From the NCBI GenBank assembly GCA_036497285.1, contig DASXJR010000093.1:16408-80407 (forward strand): 64,000 nucleotides of DNA. The letters run 5' to 3'. Numbering within the stretch: the first letter of the stretch is position 1; each line of letters starts with the position of its first letter. The stretch comes from RYN-133 sp036497285. Its GTDB lineage: Bacteria > Actinomycetota > Actinomycetes > Mycobacteriales > Jatrophihabitantaceae. Made by a program: the position numbers and the translations under genes. Below are positions 63,363-64,000 of the stretch, piece after piece. The notes beneath the pieces are model-generated. The model was not told the DNA's origin. It saw only the letters and a list, made by a program, of their open reading frames with translations, and made no database searches.

Positions 63363-64000
63363 GCTTGTCGGTGAGCGACGCCGACGTAACTCTTGCCGCC
63401 GATCTCGCGCAGCGGGCAGGTCAGCTGCTGCTGTCGATCCGCTCCACACCAGGGCTCGAGGGCAAGGAACTCGGCAAGCGCGGCGACCACGACTCGAACG
63501 AGTTGCTGCTCGCCGGGCTGGCCGAGGCCCGTCCGGACGACGCGGTGCTATCGGAGGAGTCCGTCGATTCCCCCGCGCGCCTGGGTGCCGACCGCGTGTG
63601 GATCATCGACCCGCTCGACGGCACCCGCGAGTACGGCATGCCGGGCCGGGACGACTGGGCCGTGCACGTCGCCTTGTGGCAGCTCGGGCGCGAGATCACC
63701 GACGCAGCCGTCGCACAGCCTGCGCTCGACGCCGTCTACACCACCGCGGCACCCAACCCGGCTCCCCCGGCGCCCGGCATCGTCCTGGTCAGCGACTCCC
63801 GGCCGCCCGCGTTCGCCCCCGCTGCGGCGGCGGCCATCGGCGCCGAGGTCCGGCCGATGGGCTCGGCCGGCGCCAAGGCGATGGCGGTGGTGCGCGGCGA
63901 AGCCGACATCTACCTCCATTCCGGCGGACAATACGAATGGGACAATTGTGCGCCGGTCGCCGTTGCAGAACGCGCCGGTCTCCACGTCAGCCGGATCGAC
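63359..64000 (+). CDS. cysQ: PAP phosphatase, CysQ type (3' end outside the window)
   Basis: 214 codons are visible and the frame is open at the right edge. Inositol-monophosphatase superfamily: metal-binding SEES and IIDPLDGTREYG (Asp84), then GSAGAKAMAVVRGEADIYLH and YEWDNCAPVAVAERAG. CysQ removes 3'-phosphoadenosine 5'-phosphate, the by-product of sulfotransferases. GTG at 63359 overlaps the cysNC stop (GTGA). Confidence 0.92.
   Translation, partial: MSLSVSDADVTLAADLAQRAGQLLLSIRSTPGLEGKELGKRGDHDSNELLLAGLAEARPDDAVLSEESVDSPARLGADRVWIIDPLDGTREYGMPGRDDWAVHVALWQLGREITDAAVAQPALDAVYTTAAPNPAPPAPGIVLVSDSRPPAFAPAAAAAIGAEVRPMGSAGAKAMAVVRGEADIYLHSGGQYEWDNCAPVAVAERAGLHVSRID

Overview
The window is a 64 kb piece of a high-GC actinobacterial chromosome. 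Lineage markers include the mycothiol-dependent formaldehyde dehydrogenase (mscR), the folP2-gpgS pair, DUF3052 and DUF3145 proteins, a fused PcaD-PcaC (PcaL), the homodimeric AceE type of pyruvate dehydrogenase, an RNase HI-phosphatase fusion, fused CysN-CysC and a class A RNase P RNA. Genus cannot be fixed from sequence alone; a mycelial or soil actinomycete (Frankia, Jatrophihabitans or Mycobacteriales-like) fits. No phage, insertion sequence, integrase or CRISPR array was seen, so this is mostly core and catabolic chromosome.

Layout. 1-4.6 kb: start of glnA2, an L,D-transpeptidase lipoprotein, nadE and panB. 4.7-5.2 kb: a stand-alone Lys/Ala/Thr histone-tail-like protein. 5.5-12.3 kb: a minus-strand operon for 4-hydroxybenzoate and protocatechuate, pobA-pcaI-pcaJ-pcaF(remnant)-pcaH-pcaG-pcaB-pcaL, preceded by a four-copy operator. 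12.4-18.1 kb: folP2-gpgS, dinB, a HAD phosphatase with a 2-hydroxyacid dehydrogenase, and a TauE/SafE permease. 18.2-20.8 kb: MFS exporter, TfoX-like protein, a 6C-like two-hairpin RNA and a STAS protein. 21.1-28.7 kb: a coupled signalling operon of a 1638-residue poly-HAMP hybrid kinase, a response regulator and a SpoIIE/PP2C phosphatase. 28.9-39.1 kb: DUF1003, VOC, DUF5996, rnpB, an ArsB/SLC13-type permease, RNase H-phosphatase, zinc-ribbon and Nif3 proteins, a second partner-switching cluster (RsbW-like kinase and two STAS proteins), a secreted GH6 protein and tRNA-Val. 39.2-47.8 kb: SURF1, methyltransferases, ahpE, DUF3052, aceE, an aldo-keto reductase, a pirin and a PHP protein. 47.9-51.4 kb: fabD-fabH-acpP-fabF. 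51.4-57.2 kb: a membrane protein, DUF3145, mscR, a secreted propeller protein, a ferredoxin-reductase-like flavoprotein and a sirtuin. 57.3-60.5 kb: a DUF1214-SDR-sulfotransferase operon with a KstR-type operator. 60.6-64 kb: cysD-cysNC-cysQ (cut by the window end).

How the parts fit. The pob/pca genes turn 4-hydroxybenzoate into beta-ketoadipyl-CoA, but the thiolase needed for the last step survives only as a 110-residue internally deleted remnant, so another thiolase must act if the route works. The kinase-regulator-phosphatase operon, the lone STAS protein beside it and the RsbW-STAS-STAS cluster 15 kb away look like parts of one or more partner-switching stress circuits. cysDNC and cysQ make PAPS and remove PAP, the donor and by-product of the sulfotransferase encoded divergently next to them. 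Many genes here are translationally coupled by 4-base overlaps (ATGA or GTGA).

The least ordinary signals are non-coding or structural: a roughly 98 bp intercistronic repeat that starts at the stop codon of one gene and ends just before the next start; five tandem copies of the pcaF ribosome-binding site inside the end of pcaJ; a 6C-like RNA; a 70 bp nested palindrome; and a probable ATT start codon.
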